The notes beneath the pieces are model-generated. The model was not told the DNA's origin, searched no databases, and saw only the letters and a list, made by a program, of their open reading frames with translations. A program made the position numbers and the translations under genes. Below are positions 1 through 9,381 of a stretch of DNA of 64,000 bases, piece after piece. The stretch is from Janthinobacterium rivuli (GTDB lineage: Bacteria; Pseudomonadota; Gammaproteobacteria; Burkholderiales; Burkholderiaceae_D), in NCBI RefSeq assembly GCF_009208735.1, contig NZ_WFLJ01000003.1:186001-250000 (forward strand), in the 5' to 3' direction. Numbering within the stretch: position 1 is the first letter of the stretch; every line of letters starts with the position of its first letter.

Positions 1-1869
1 GTAATCGAAAACGCTGAAGGCGCACGCACGACGCCGTCGATTATTGCTTATCAAGAAGATGGCGAAATTCTCGTCGGCGCGCCAGCGAAACGCCAGGCCG
101 TAACCAATCCGAAAAACACGCTGTACGCAGTCAAGCGTCTGATCGGTCGCAAGTTCGACGAAAAAGAAGTGCAAAAAGACATCGCGCTGATGCCGTACCA
201 GATCATGAAAGCCGACAACGGCGATGCATGGATCGGCGTACGCGACAAAAAACTGGCGCCGCCGCAAATTTCGGCTGAAGTGCTGCGCAAGATGAAGAAA
301 ACGGCAGAAGACTACCTCGGTGAAGAAGTCACCGAAGCCGTCATCACCGTGCCTGCGTACTTCAACGATTCGCAGCGTCAAGCCACCAAGGATGCCGGCC
401 GTATCGCTGGCCTGGACGTCAAGCGCATCATCAACGAGCCAACCGCGGCAGCGCTGGCATTCGGTCTGGACAAGACCGAAAAAGGCGATCGTAAAATCGC
501 CGTGTATGACTTGGGTGGCGGTACGTTCGACGTGTCGATCATCGAAATCGCGGACGTCGATGGCGAGAAACAATTTGAAGTGCTGTCGACCAACGGCGAC
601 ACCTTCCTGGGCGGCGAAGACTTCGACCAACGCGTCATCGATTACATCATCGACGAGTTCAAGAAGATCAACGGCATCGACCTGAAAAAAGATCCGATCG
701 CTCTGCAGCGCATCAAGGCTTCGGCCGAGCGCGCGAAGATCGAATTGTCGTCGTCGCAACAAACCGAGATCAACGAGCCATACATCGCCATGGCGAACGG
801 CGCACCGGTCCACTTGAACCTGAAGATGACCCGCGCCAAGCTGGAGTCGTTGGTGGAAGAGCTGATCACGGCCACGATGGAACCATGCCGCATCGCCATC
901 AAAGATGCTGGCGTGAAAGTGTCGGACATCGATGACATCATTCTGGTCGGCGGTATGACGCGTATGCCGAAGGTGCAGGAAAAAGTGAAGGAATTCTTCG
1001 GCAAGGATCCACGCAAGGACGTGAACCCGGACGAAGCCGTCGCCGTGGGCGCAGCGATTCAAGGTTCGGTCCTGTCGGGCGAACGCAAGGATTTGCTGTT
1101 GCTGGACGTCACCCCTCTGTCCCTGGGTATCGAAACCCTGGGCGGCGTGATGACCAAGATGATCCACAAAAACACGACGATTCCGACCAAGTTCAGCCAA
1201 GTCTTCTCGACGGCCGACGACAACCAGCCTGCGGTGACCATCAAGGTCTTCCAAGGTGAGCGCGAAATCGCCGCCGGCAACAAGGGGCTGGGCGAATTCA
1301 ATCTGGAAGGTATCCCGCCAGCATCGCGTGGCACGCCACAGATCGAAGTAACCTTCGACATCGACGCCAACGGCATCTTGCATGTCGGCGCGAAAGACAA
1401 GGCCACCGGCAAGGAAAACAAGATCACGATCAAGGCCAATTCCGGCTTGACCGAGGCTGAAATCCAGAAAATGGTGAAAGACGCCGAGTTGAACGCGGAA
1501 GAAGACAAGAAGGTCAAAGAATTGGCCGAGTCGCGCAACCAGGCCGATGCTCTGGTACACTCGACCCGGAAATCCTTGACCGAATACGGCGACAAGCTGG
1601 ACGCGGGCGAGAAAGAGAAGATCGAAGCGGCAATCACCGACCTGGAAGCAAGCATCAAGGCCGGCGACAAGGCTGAGATCGACGCCAAGGTGGAAGCACT
1701 GTCGAGCGCATCGCAGAAACTGGGCGAAAAAATGTATGCCGACATGCAAGCGCAGCAAGCTGCCGGCGGCGCGGAAGGTGCACAGCAAGCTGCTGGCGCA
1801 TCGGACGCAGGCGCCAAGCAAGACGACGTTGTTGACGCTGACTTCAAGGAAGTCAAAGACAGCAAGTAA
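1..1869 (+). CDS. dnaK: Chaperone protein DnaK (Hsp70), 5' end missing
   Basis: This is the ATP-dependent Hsp70 chaperone that binds unfolded polypeptides in the cytoplasm and cycles with DnaJ and GrpE. The reading frame is open from base 1. The first visible residues ([14 protein letters not shown]) match about residue 26 of E. coli DnaK, so roughly 25 codons lie outside the window and 622 residues are visible. Visible landmarks are the nucleotide-domain blocks [16 protein letters not shown] and [11 protein letters not shown], the VGGMTRMP adenosine motif, the hydrophobic interdomain linker [13 protein letters not shown], the substrate-binding domain and an acidic tail ending in [11 protein letters not shown]. 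dnaJ follows on the same strand after a terminator, the usual order in beta-proteobacteria, with grpE expected upstream. Confidence 0.98.
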   Translation, partial: VIENAEGARTTPSIIAYQEDGEILVGAPAKRQAVTNPKNTLYAVKRLIGRKFDEKEVQKDIALMPYQIMKADNGDAWIGVRDKKLAPPQISAEVLRKMKKTAEDYLGEEVTEAVITVPAYFNDSQRQATKDAGRIAGLDVKRIINEPTAAALAFGLDKTEKGDRKIAVYDLGGGTFDVSIIEIADVDGEKQFEVLSTNGDTFLGGEDFDQRVIDYIIDEFKKINGIDLKKDPIALQRIKASAERAKIELSSSQQTEINEPYIAMANGAPVHLNLKMTRAKLESLVEELITATMEPCRIAIKDAGVKVSDIDDIILVGGMTRMPKVQEKVKEFFGKDPRKDVNPDEAVAVGAAIQGSVLSGERKDLLLLDVTPLSLGIETLGGVMTKMIHKNTTIPTKFSQVFSTADDNQPAVTIKVFQGEREIAAGNKGLGEFNLEGIPPASRGTPQIEVTFDIDANGILHVGAKDKATGKENKITIKANSGLTEAEIQKMVKDAELNAEEDKKVKELAESRNQADALVHSTRKSLTEYGDKLDAGEKEKIEAAITDLEASIKAGDKAEIDAKVEALSSASQKLGEKMYADMQAQQAAGGAEGAQQAAGASDAGAKQDDVVDADFKEVKDSK

Positions 1870-1943
1870 TGTCTTGCGCTCCCATGAACTGGGGGTAGCC
1901 GGGCTGAACGCTACATCGCGGGATTAGCCGCGAAGACCGGCCG

Positions 1944-1987
1944 AGCCGAGTCGCTGCGCCTAGCGCAGCACTCGACTCGGCTTTTTC
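1944..1987 (+). terminator. Rho-independent terminator after dnaK
   Basis: The arms AGCCGAGTCG (1944-1953) and CGACTCGGCT (1973-1982) pair perfectly and run into a T tract. Inside the loop is a second perfect hairpin, CTGCGC (1954-1959) with GCGCAG (1963-1968), so the structure is a hairpin on a hairpin. It lies between dnaK and dnaJ. It probably lowers dnaJ expression relative to dnaK by partial read-through, which is inference. Confidence 0.85.
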
Positions 1988-2031
1988 GTGTAATTTTTAC
2001 ATCAGTAGATAGACTGCAAGGTGCCGACAAC

Positions 2032-3165
2032 ATGGCAAAGCGTGATTTTTACGAGACACTCGGTGTCGCAAAAAATGCTTCGGAAGAAGAGATCAAAAAG
2101 TCTTACCGTAAACTGGCGATGAAATACCATCCGGACCGCAATCCGGATAGCAAGGAATCGGAAGAAAAGTTTAAGGAAGTCAAAGAAGCCTACGAGATGC
2201 TGACCAATCCGGAAAAGCGCGATGCGTATGACCGTTATGGTCACGCTGGCGTGGACCCGAACATGGGCGGCGGTGGCGGCTTCGGCGGCGGTGCTGGCGG
2301 CTTTGCCGACAGCTTCGGCGATATCTTCGGCGACATCTTTGGCGGTGGCGGTGGACGCAGCCGCAATGCGGGTCCACAGGTGTACCGTGGCGCCGACTTG
2401 CGCTACAACCTGGAAATTACGCTGGAGCAAGCTGCTCACGGCTTCGACACGACCATCCGCGTGCCGAGCTGGGACAAGTGCGACACCTGCCACGGCAGTG
2501 GCGCCAAGCCGGGCACCTCGCCGACCACTTGCGGTACTTGCGGTGGCCACGGCCAGGTGCGCATGCAGCAAGGTTTCTTCAGCATCCAGCAAACCTGCCC
2601 GAAATGCCATGGCAGCGGCAAGGTCATCACCGACCCCTGCACGCCATGCGGCGGCGCCGGTCGCATCAAGCGCAACAAGACCCTGGAAGTCAAAATTCCA
2701 GTCGGTATCGACAACGGCATGCGTATCCGTTCGTCCGGCAACGGCGAACCGGGCACGAATGGCGGTCCGTCGGGCGACCTGTATGTGGAAATCCACATCA
2801 AGCCGCACGCCGTGTTCCAGCGCGAAGGCGACGACCTGCATTGCGAAATGCCGATCTCGTTCACCAAGGCGGCCCTGGGCGGCGAAATCGAAGTGCCTAC
2901 CCTGAACGGCAAAGTGTCGTTCACGATTCCCGAAGGCACCCAGTCGGGCAAGACCTTCCGCCTGAAAGGCAAGGGCATCAAGGGCGTGCGCTCCGGTTAC
3001 GCGGGCGACCTGTTCTGCCACGTGGCCATCGAAACACCGGTGAAACTGACGGAAAAACAAAAAGACCTGCTGCGCGACTTTGAAAAGTCGACGACCGAGG
3101 GCGGTGCCAAGCACAGTCCGCAAAGCAAGACCTGGAAAGACAAGGTCAAGGATTTTTTTGAGTAA
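2032..3165 (+). CDS. dnaJ: Chaperone protein DnaJ (Hsp40)
   Basis: This is the co-chaperone that delivers substrates to DnaK and stimulates its ATPase. At 377 residues it has the normal length of type I DnaJ. In order: the J domain with the essential HPD at residues 33-35, a Gly/Phe-rich stretch at about 76-115, a zinc-binding region with four CxxCxGxG-type repeats ([32 protein letters not shown]), and the C-terminal substrate-binding domains. The Shine-Dalgarno signal in front of the ATG is weak, but the start is fixed by the conserved N-terminal AKRDFYE. The gene is separated from dnaK by a terminator and followed by its own. Confidence 0.98.
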   Translation: MAKRDFYETLGVAKNASEEEIKKSYRKLAMKYHPDRNPDSKESEEKFKEVKEAYEMLTNPEKRDAYDRYGHAGVDPNMGGGGGFGGGAGGFADSFGDIFGDIFGGGGGRSRNAGPQVYRGADLRYNLEITLEQAAHGFDTTIRVPSWDKCDTCHGSGAKPGTSPTTCGTCGGHGQVRMQQGFFSIQQTCPKCHGSGKVITDPCTPCGGAGRIKRNKTLEVKIPVGIDNGMRIRSSGNGEPGTNGGPSGDLYVEIHIKPHAVFQREGDDLHCEMPISFTKAALGGEIEVPTLNGKVSFTIPEGTQSGKTFRLKGKGIKGVRSGYAGDLFCHVAIETPVKLTEKQKDLLRDFEKSTTEGGAKHSPQSKTWKDKVKDFFE

Positions 3166-3182
3166 GCACACGTAATACCATG

Positions 3183-3215
3183 CGCCGGGATGCTGAAACA
3201 TCCCGGCGTTTTTTT
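3183..3215 (+). terminator. Rho-independent terminator after dnaJ
   Basis: Perfect 10-bp stem CGCCGGGATG / CATCCCGGCG with a 6-nt loop (CTGAAA), followed by seven T. It begins 17 nt after the dnaJ stop codon. Confidence 0.93.
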
Positions 3216-3301
3216 CACTACGACTGAGAAATGTGCGCGCATCGCCGGCCTATGGGCGCGATCTGCCGCCAACGCATTCGTACATACACAATGGGAGCGA
3301 T

Positions 3302-3973
3302 ATGACCGAACAGAAAAATGGCCCGGCCCTGGCGGAACTGCTGCAGCGTAACCGCCGCTGGGCCGACTCGATGGTGGCGAAAGACCCGAACTTCTTCAAG
3401 AACCTGGAAGCGCAAACGTCGCCCGAATACCTGTGGATCGGCTGTTCCGACAGCCGCGTGCCCGCCAACGAATTGCTGGGCATGGCGCCTGGCGACGTGT
3501 TTGTGCACCGTAATATTGCCAACGTGGTCGTGCATTCCGACCTCAACTGCCTGTCCGTCCTGCAATTTGCCGTGGACGTGCTGAAAGTCAAACACGTCAT
3601 CATCGTCGGCCATTACGGCTGCAAGGGCGTGCATGCGGCCATGACGGGCACGCGCATCGGCCTGGTCGACAACTGGCTGCGCCACGTCCAGGACGTGGGC
3701 CAGAAGCACGAACGCTACCTGGGCGACGTGCTGACCAGCCGCCAGCGCGGCGACCGCCTGTGCGAACTGAACGTGGTCGAGCAAGTCCTGAACGTGTGCC
3801 AGACCACCATCGTGCAAGATGCGTGGGAACGAGGCCAGGAACTCAGCGTCCACGGCTGGGTCTATGGCTTGAAGGATGGCTTGCTGAACGACCTGGAAGT
3901 GACCGTCACGGCCGGCCACGAGCTGGCGCCGCGCATGGCGACCCGCCTGGCCCGCTACGAAGCGACGGCGTAA
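3302..3973 (+). CDS. can: Beta-class carbonic anhydrase
   Basis: This enzyme interconverts CO2 and bicarbonate in the cytoplasm and so supplies bicarbonate to carboxylases. The protein has 223 residues, normal for the beta class. The zinc ligands and active-site pair are visible: Cys48 and Asp50 in GCSDSR, and His104 and Cys107 in GHYGCKG. The start at 3302 is preceded by GGGAG six bases upstream. An in-frame start 69 bases further upstream exists but has no ribosome-binding site, and the family does not need it. The convergent Sel1-like gene ends 18 bp away. Confidence 0.95.
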   Translation: MTEQKNGPALAELLQRNRRWADSMVAKDPNFFKNLEAQTSPEYLWIGCSDSRVPANELLGMAPGDVFVHRNIANVVVHSDLNCLSVLQFAVDVLKVKHVIIVGHYGCKGVHAAMTGTRIGLVDNWLRHVQDVGQKHERYLGDVLTSRQRGDRLCELNVVEQVLNVCQTTIVQDAWERGQELSVHGWVYGLKDGLLNDLEVTVTAGHELAPRMATRLARYEATA

Positions 3974-3991
3974 ACTACACTGGCGCCGCGC

Positions 3992-4477
3992 CTATGGCGT
4001 GGTGCCCTCCAGGCGGCCCAGGTAATCGGCCGCCTCCCGCACGCCCTCCTGCGCCGCCCGGCGCAGCCAGGTTTTGGCCTGGGCAATGTCCTGCGGCGTG
4101 CCGCGTCCCTCGGCCAGCGCCACGCCATAGTGGTAGCGGGCCAGCCGTGCATAGGCCGCGTCATCGTCGGTATGCGCGCCGCGCCGCATCAGCGCCGTCG
4201 CCTGCGCCAGGTCCTTGGGCACGCCGATGCCCGTTTCATACAGCTGGGCCAGCCAAATCATCGAATACACATCGTTCCAGCGCCGGATGCAATCTTCAAA
4301 GATGGCGACGGCGGCCGCATGGTCGCCCGTCTTGTCGGCCGCATAGCCATACAAACACTTGATGCGCTTGTCGCTGTGCACATAGGCTTTATAGCTGAGA
4401 TCACTTTCACCCTGGCTATCCTGGGCGTGCACGGAAGCAGGGAACAGCAAGGCGAGCAGCAGGGCGTAAGTGGGCAT
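3992..4477 (-). CDS. Secreted Sel1/TPR-like repeat protein
   Basis: This is a 161-residue protein with an N-terminal signal peptide (MPTYALLLALLFPASVHAQ) followed by short helical repeats. Two units resemble Sel1-like repeats: one around WLAQLYETGIGVPKDLAQA and one around VALAEGRGTPQDIAQA. Such repeats mediate protein-protein contacts, so the product is probably a periplasmic adaptor, but its partner is unknown. The ATG at 4477 is chosen because AGGAAA lies just upstream. A TTG codon 15 bases further upstream, which would add five residues before the signal peptide, has no such support. It is divergent from the TauD gene. Confidence 0.8.
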   Translation of the reverse strand: MPTYALLLALLFPASVHAQDSQGESDLSYKAYVHSDKRIKCLYGYAADKTGDHAAAVAIFEDCIRRWNDVYSMIWLAQLYETGIGVPKDLAQATALMRRGAHTDDDAAYARLARYHYGVALAEGRGTPQDIAQAKTWLRRAAQEGVREAADYLGRLEGTTP

Positions 4478-4688
4478 GGCTTTCCTGGTCAACGATTGAA
4501 AATTAATAGATAAGCAAGTTGCGTGCTAGCGCCATGCCCGGGCAAGGCCGGTGCTGCTGCGCCATTGCGTGACAGTGCCTGTGGCAGTGTGGCGCAACGC
4601 GCCGCGCATATCCATATAGTAAATGCTTCGTTTGCAGGACGGGCTGGCCGGCATACAGTGGACTTCCCCAGACTCTAGTCGAGCTCCC

Positions 4689-5573
4689 ATGTCGGCCGTC
4701 CTGAAACCCGTGCAATCCACCAGCCAGTTCCGTATCGAGACTTTCGACGCGCCGCTCGGCGCGCAAGTGCTGGGACTGGACTTGTCGCAGCCGCTGTCGC
4801 TGGGCGACTTCCAGCGCCTGCATCACGCCCACCTTGACCACCACGTACTGGTGTTCCGCGACCAGCGCATCACGCCGCGGCAGCAAGTCGATTTCAGCCG
4901 CCGCTTCGGTCCGCTGCAAATCCACGTGCTGCGCCAGTTCCAGCTGCCCACGCAGCCGGAAGTGCTGATCATCTCGAATATCGTCGAGGATGGCCAGCCC
5001 ATCGGCCTGGGCGACGCGGGCCATTTCTGGCACTCCGACCTGTCGTACAAGGCAGTGCCCAGCCTCGGTTCCATGTTGCACGCGCAAGAGTTGCCGGACG
5101 AGGGCGGCGATACCGTGTTTGCCAACATGCACTTGGCCTGGGAAAGCTTGCCGGCCGCGCTGCGCCACGCCGTGCGCGGCGCCCGTGCCGAACACAGCTA
5201 TCTGAGCCAGTACGAGGAGTTGCGCCGCCGCAACCCGTGGCGGCCCGCGCTGACGCAGGCACAGATCGATGAAGTCAGCCCCGTCACGCACCCCGTCGTG
5301 CGCGTGCATCCGGAAACGGGACGCCGCGCCCTGTTCGTCAGTGAACACTTCACCACGCGCATCGTCGGCCTGCCCGACGATGAAAGCCGCGCACTGCTGG
5401 GCGAACTGTTTGCCCACAGCGTGCGCCCGGAGCACCTGTATGTGCATCGCTGGCGGCCGCACGACCTGGTGTTCTGGGACAACCGCTCGCTGATGCACCT
5501 GGCGACGGGGTGCCCGCCCGACCAGCGCCGCAAACTCTATCGCACCACCATCGAGGGCGATGCGCCGTACTGA
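4689..5573 (+). CDS. TauD/TfdA-family 2-oxoglutarate-dependent dioxygenase
   Basis: This is a non-heme Fe(II), 2-oxoglutarate-dependent dioxygenase of the taurine/alkanesulfonate type. It would hydroxylate a sulfonate or related substrate next to the heteroatom, releasing sulfite in the case of taurine. The 294-residue protein has the iron-binding HxD pair at His115 and Asp117 (HFWHSDLS). The distal region HRWRPHDLVFWDNRSLMH near the C-terminus should carry the third iron ligand, and the 2-oxoglutarate-binding arginine should follow. The start at 4689 gives a family-like N-terminus. An earlier in-frame ATG at 4623 would add 22 residues without homology. It leads a four-gene cluster with an SsuABC/TauABC-like importer, which suggests a role in sulfur scavenging. 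The exact substrate cannot be read from sequence. Confidence 0.9.
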   Translation: MSAVLKPVQSTSQFRIETFDAPLGAQVLGLDLSQPLSLGDFQRLHHAHLDHHVLVFRDQRITPRQQVDFSRRFGPLQIHVLRQFQLPTQPEVLIISNIVEDGQPIGLGDAGHFWHSDLSYKAVPSLGSMLHAQELPDEGGDTVFANMHLAWESLPAALRHAVRGARAEHSYLSQYEELRRRNPWRPALTQAQIDEVSPVTHPVVRVHPETGRRALFVSEHFTTRIVGLPDDESRALLGELFAHSVRPEHLYVHRWRPHDLVFWDNRSLMHLATGCPPDQRRKLYRTTIEGDAPY

Positions 5574-5605
5574 TTTTGACTGTTGATTTAACCCAAGGAG
5601 TGTCC

Positions 5606-6619
5606 ATGTTGCCGATTGTTACCTTTGCCCGCCGCCTGCTCGCCGCCATCGCCCTGCTGTGCATGGCCATGCCCATGGCCCGGGCCGAAGGGCAGATCCG
5701 CATCGCGGGCCAGCATGGCATCACCTTCTTGCTGCTCAATATTGCGCAGGAACAAAAACTGATCGAAAAGCATGGCAAGCAGCAAGGCGTCGACGTGAAA
5801 GTCGAGTGGATTACCCTGTCCGGCGGCCCGGCCATCAATGACGCTTTGTTGTCGGGCAATATCGATATCGCGGGGGCCGGCCTGGGGCCGCTGCTGACGA
5901 TCTGGGACCGCACCAAGGGACGGCAGAACGTGCGCGGCGTGGCTTCGCTCGGCAACTTTCCCTACTATTTGATCAGCAACAATCCGAAGGTGAAAACCCT
6001 GGCCGACCTGACGGACAAGGACCGCATCGCCTTGCCCGCCGTCTCCGTTTCCGTCCAGGCGAGGATTTTGCAAATGGCGGTGGCGAAACAGTGGGGCGAC
6101 AAGGAATTTGCCCGCCTCGATAAAATCACGCAAACCCTGCCGCACCCGGATGCGGCGGCCGCCATCATCGCCGGCGGCACGGAGCTGACCGGCCACTTCG
6201 GCAACTCGCCGTTCCAGGAGCAGGAACTGGCGCAGAACCCGAATGCCCACATCCTCCTGAACTCGTATGATGTGCAGGGTGGGCCCAGCTCGTCGACCCT
6301 GCTGTATGCGACGGAAAAATACCGCAAGGACAATCCGAAGACGTACCGCGCCTTCATCGCCGCCTTGGCGGAAGCGGCGCAGTATGCGAGCAGCAACCCG
6401 CAGGGCGCGGCCGACATCTATATCAAGGTGAACAAGAGCAAGGTGGACCGCAATCTGCTGCTGAAGATCTTTGCGAATCCGCAAGTGCAATTCAAGATCG
6501 CGCCGCAAAACACCCATGGCCTGGCGCAATTCCTGCACCGCGTGAATGCCATCCGCAACCTGCCCGACAGCTGGCGCGATTACTTCTTTGACGACCCGGC
6601 CATCACGCAGGGAGGCTGA
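5606..6619 (+). CDS. ABC transporter substrate-binding protein, NitT/TauT family
   Basis: This is a periplasmic solute-binding protein of 337 residues, similar to SsuA/TauA/NrtA proteins. It has a signal peptide ending near MPMARAEG, followed by a binding domain with the typical GGPAINDALLSGNIDIAGAG segment. AAGGAG lies five bases before the ATG, so this start is well supported, and a longer upstream frame is rejected. It sits 32 bp after the dioxygenase and 1 bp before the ATPase gene, so all are probably one transcript. By context the ligand is a sulfonate or taurine-like compound. Nitrate, thiamine precursor or another small anion cannot be excluded. Confidence 0.9.
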   Translation: MLPIVTFARRLLAAIALLCMAMPMARAEGQIRIAGQHGITFLLLNIAQEQKLIEKHGKQQGVDVKVEWITLSGGPAINDALLSGNIDIAGAGLGPLLTIWDRTKGRQNVRGVASLGNFPYYLISNNPKVKTLADLTDKDRIALPAVSVSVQARILQMAVAKQWGDKEFARLDKITQTLPHPDAAAAIIAGGTELTGHFGNSPFQEQELAQNPNAHILLNSYDVQGGPSSSTLLYATEKYRKDNPKTYRAFIAALAEAAQYASSNPQGAADIYIKVNKSKVDRNLLLKIFANPQVQFKIAPQNTHGLAQFLHRVNAIRNLPDSWRDYFFDDPAITQGG

Positions 6620-6620
6620 C

Positions 6621-7466
6621 ATGCACGCACCCGCCTTTCACCTCGTGCGCCCGCCCGCGGCGGTGGCGCCCTTGCTCAGCGTGAAGCACGTCAGTCTGGA
6701 ATACCGGACGGAACAGCGCACCGTGCGCGCCACGCACGACGTCAGTTTCGACGTGTTCCGCGGCGACCGTTTCGTCTTGCTGGGGCCATCGGGCTGCGGC
6801 AAGTCGTCCCTATTAAAAGCCGTGGCCGGCTTCATCGCCCCGCGCGCGGGCAGCATCTCCATGCAGGGGCAGCTCATCCAGAAACCGGGGCCGGACCGTG
6901 TCGTCGTGTTCCAGGAATTCGACCAATTGCCGCCCTGGAAAACGGTGCTGGACAACGTCGTGTTCCCTTTGCTGGCCAGCAAGCGGCTGGACAAGGTGGC
7001 GGCCCGCGAGCGTGCCCATCACTGGATCGCCAAGGTGGGCCTGGCCGGCTTCGAGGATGCCCATCCGCATACCTTGTCGGGCGGCATGAAGCAGAGGGTG
7101 GCCATCGCCCGCGCCCTGGCCATGCAGCCGGAAGTGCTGCTGATGGACGAACCGTTCGCGGCCCTCGACGCCTTGACGCGGCGCAAGATGCAGGAAGAAC
7201 TGAGCAGGCTGTGGGAAGAGCTGCGTTTTACGCTCGTCTTCGTCACGCATTCGATCGAGGAAGCGCTGGTCGTCGGCAACCGCATCCTGCTGCTGTCGCC
7301 CCATCCGGGCCGCGTGCGCGCCGAGCTCAACAGTCATCAGTTCGGCTTGCATAGCGCGGGCAGCGGGGAATTCCAGGCCGCCAGCAGCCGCATCCATGGC
7401 TTGCTGTTCGACGAGGAAACCATTGCTGCTCAGCCAGCAGAGACCGCGCAGCGGGAGGCCGTATGA
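6621..7466 (+). CDS. ABC transporter ATP-binding protein, NitT/TauT family
   Basis: This is the cytoplasmic ATPase of the importer (281 residues), of SsuB/TauB type. Walker A is GPSGCGKSS, the Q loop lies near VVVFQEFDQLPPW, the signature is LSGGMKQR, Walker B is VLLMDEPFAALD, and the H-loop histidine is in VTHSIEEA. The ATG at 6621 follows GGAGG, which overlaps the end of the upstream gene. The 3' end overlaps the permease start by four bases (ATGA), which indicates translational coupling. Confidence 0.93.
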   Translation: MHAPAFHLVRPPAAVAPLLSVKHVSLEYRTEQRTVRATHDVSFDVFRGDRFVLLGPSGCGKSSLLKAVAGFIAPRAGSISMQGQLIQKPGPDRVVVFQEFDQLPPWKTVLDNVVFPLLASKRLDKVAARERAHHWIAKVGLAGFEDAHPHTLSGGMKQRVAIARALAMQPEVLLMDEPFAALDALTRRKMQEELSRLWEELRFTLVFVTHSIEEALVVGNRILLLSPHPGRVRAELNSHQFGLHSAGSGEFQAASSRIHGLLFDEETIAAQPAETAQREAV

Positions 7467-8335
7467 ACGCGCTGCTGGAACCGCCCATCCGCCAGGAGGT
7501 CGTGTATGCGGCGCCGCCGCCAGTGGGCGTGGCCGTCGAGCGGCCGCTGTCGCGCTGGCAGCGCTTGACTCAGCATGCGCTGTGGCGCAAGGCCTTCATC
7601 TTGCTCGGCCTGGCCCTGCTGTGGGAAGGCGCGGCGCGCTGGACGCAGAACGATTTGCTCTTGCCCGGTTTTATCCAGACGGCGCAGGCGTTTATCGGCG
7701 GCATCGCCAGCGGGGAATTGCTCACGCGCACGGCCGCGTCCCTGGTCGTCTTGCTGCAAGGCTATTCGGTGGGCGTGCTGGCCGCCTTCGTGCTGACCCT
7801 GCTGGCCGTCTCCAGCCGCATCGGCCGTGACTTGCTGGAAACCCTGACGGCCATGTTGAATCCCTTGCCGGCCATCGCCCTGCTGCCGCTGGCTTTGCTG
7901 TGGTTCGGCCTGGGGCGCGCCAGTCTGATCTTCGTCATCGTGCATTCCGTGATGTGGCCGCTGGCCCTGAACACGTATGCGGGCTTCCAGGGCGTGCCCG
8001 AGACCCTGCGCATGGCGGGGCGCAACTATGGCTTGAATGGCTTGCGCCTGGTGCTGCACATTCTTGTGCCGGGCGCCTTGCCCTCCATCGTCTCGGGCCT
8101 CAAGATAGGCTGGGCGTTTGCCTGGCGCACCCTGATCGCGGCCGAGCTGGTATTTGGCACCACATCGGGGCAGGGCGGCCTGGGCTGGTACATCTTTCAG
8201 AACCGCAACGAGCTGTACACGGACAAGGTGTTCGCCGGCCTGGCGGCCGTCATCGTCATCGGCTTGCTGGTGGAAAACATCGGCTTTCGCAGCCTGGAGC
8301 GCGTCACCTTGAAACGCTGGGGCATGCAGCGGTAG
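7463..8335 (+). CDS. ABC transporter permease, NitT/TauT family
   Basis: This inner-membrane permease (290 residues) is of SsuC/TauC type. It has a short cytoplasmic N-terminus, a first membrane segment around residues 42-58, and about five more hydrophobic segments. The region between the later segments (AGRNYGLNGLRLVLHILVPGALPSI) is the EAA-type loop that contacts the ATPase. It closes the dioxygenase-importer cluster. The stop codon lies in a small palindrome shared with the end of the convergent LysR-type gene. Confidence 0.92.
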   Translation: MNALLEPPIRQEVVYAAPPPVGVAVERPLSRWQRLTQHALWRKAFILLGLALLWEGAARWTQNDLLLPGFIQTAQAFIGGIASGELLTRTAASLVVLLQGYSVGVLAAFVLTLLAVSSRIGRDLLETLTAMLNPLPAIALLPLALLWFGLGRASLIFVIVHSVMWPLALNTYAGFQGVPETLRMAGRNYGLNGLRLVLHILVPGALPSIVSGLKIGWAFAWRTLIAAELVFGTTSGQGGLGWYIFQNRNELYTDKVFAGLAAVIVIGLLVENIGFRSLERVTLKRWGMQR

Positions 8336-8352
8336 TTATCTCAGAATAACTA
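8333..8352. terminator. Short palindrome containing both convergent stop codons
   Basis: The arms TAGTTAT (8333-8339) and ATAACTA (8346-8352) flank a 6-nt loop. The left arm contains the TAG stop of the permease and the right arm the TAG stop of the minus-strand LysR-type gene. The stem is A+T-rich and the following T run is short, so terminator activity is uncertain. Confidence 0.35.
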
Positions 8353-9243
8353 TTTCAACATGGTGCGCGCCGCACCGATGATTTGCCGCGACAGCTGTTC
8401 CATGCGCGGCGACTGCACCTTCCACGTGTGCCAGTACAGGACCACGTCGGCCGGCGTCTTCGGCGTGAGCCTTTCCACCAGCTCGCCATCCGCGTTCGCC
8501 TGCAGCAGCAATTCCGGCACCATGCCGTAGCCGAGACCATAGCGGATGGCGTTGAAGTGCGAGGTGGCGCCCGGCACGTAATGACAGGGGTAGGCGCCCT
8601 CGGGCAGGCCCAGCGCCTCTTGCAGGAACGACGATTGCAGGGTGTCCTTGCGCGTGTAGGCGACGACGGGCGCCGTGCGCGCCGCCTTGCGCGTCAGGCC
8701 GTGCGGGAACCATTGCTGGCGGAACGCGGGCGTGGCCACCAGCCAGTAGCGCATCACGCCCAGCGGCTCGGCCGTGCAGCCGCGCATGGGCTTGGACTCC
8801 GTGCTGATGCAGCCGATCGCCATGCCCGTCTCCAGCAAGGTGTAGGTGTGGTCCTGGTCTTCCACGGTCAGGTCCAGCAGCACGCGCTCGCGTATCAGCA
8901 CCTGGGACAGGGCGGGGAAGAACCAGGTGCCCATCGAATCGGCGTTCAGCGCCAGCACCAGGGTCAGCGGGGCATCCTGCTGCACCGCCAGCTCAGCCTG
9001 CAAGTCCGCTTCCAGCAGCTTGGCCCGCTTCAGATACTGCATCAGGCGCTGGCCCATGCGCGTGGCGCGCGCGGGACGGCTGCGCACGATCAGCGCATTG
9101 CCGAGCTGACTTTCCAGCGCGCGCACGCGCTGCGAAATGGCGGGCGACGTCAGATGCAGCCGCAGCGCCGCCTGCTCGAAGCTGCCCGTTTCGACGACGG
9201 CGCGGAACGCTTCCGTGTGCTTGGGATTGAGTTCCATGGTCAC
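8350..9243 (-). CDS. LysR-family regulator, ArgP (IciA) type
   Basis: This transcription factor of 297 residues has an N-terminal winged helix-turn-helix (about residues 5-65, AALRLHLTSPAISQRVRALE) and a C-terminal effector domain. The effector domain follows ArgP closely: LTLVLALNADSMGTWFFPAL, PHGLTRKAARTAPVVAY and VLYWHTWKVQSP each have clear ArgP counterparts. E. coli ArgP responds to lysine and arginine and controls argO. No argO/lysE-type exporter adjoins this gene, so its target is unknown. The upstream region (9244-9381) is strikingly A+T-rich and holds the direct repeat AATACT-aaat-AATACT, a reasonable place for the promoter and operator. Confidence 0.88.
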   Translation of the reverse strand: MTMELNPKHTEAFRAVVETGSFEQAALRLHLTSPAISQRVRALESQLGNALIVRSRPARATRMGQRLMQYLKRAKLLEADLQAELAVQQDAPLTLVLALNADSMGTWFFPALSQVLIRERVLLDLTVEDQDHTYTLLETGMAIGCISTESKPMRGCTAEPLGVMRYWLVATPAFRQQWFPHGLTRKAARTAPVVAYTRKDTLQSSFLQEALGLPEGAYPCHYVPGATSHFNAIRYGLGYGMVPELLLQANADGELVERLTPKTPADVVLYWHTWKVQSPRMEQLSRQIIGAARTMLK

Positions 9244-9381
9244 CGCCTTACATAAGAAAAATTTATCAATACTAAATAATACTTACTTTTTATAAGGATG
9301 GGTGTGTTGCAGTGCACAATGCCTCTTTGATGGAGTACCGCGCGCCCGCGCGCCGTCTCCTGGCAGCAAGGGAATCACCAT

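Noticed and set aside
2002..3201. Open frame of 399 codons opposite dnaJ
   Set aside because: Shadow of dnaJ, and it would run across both dnaJ-flanking regions including its terminator stem.
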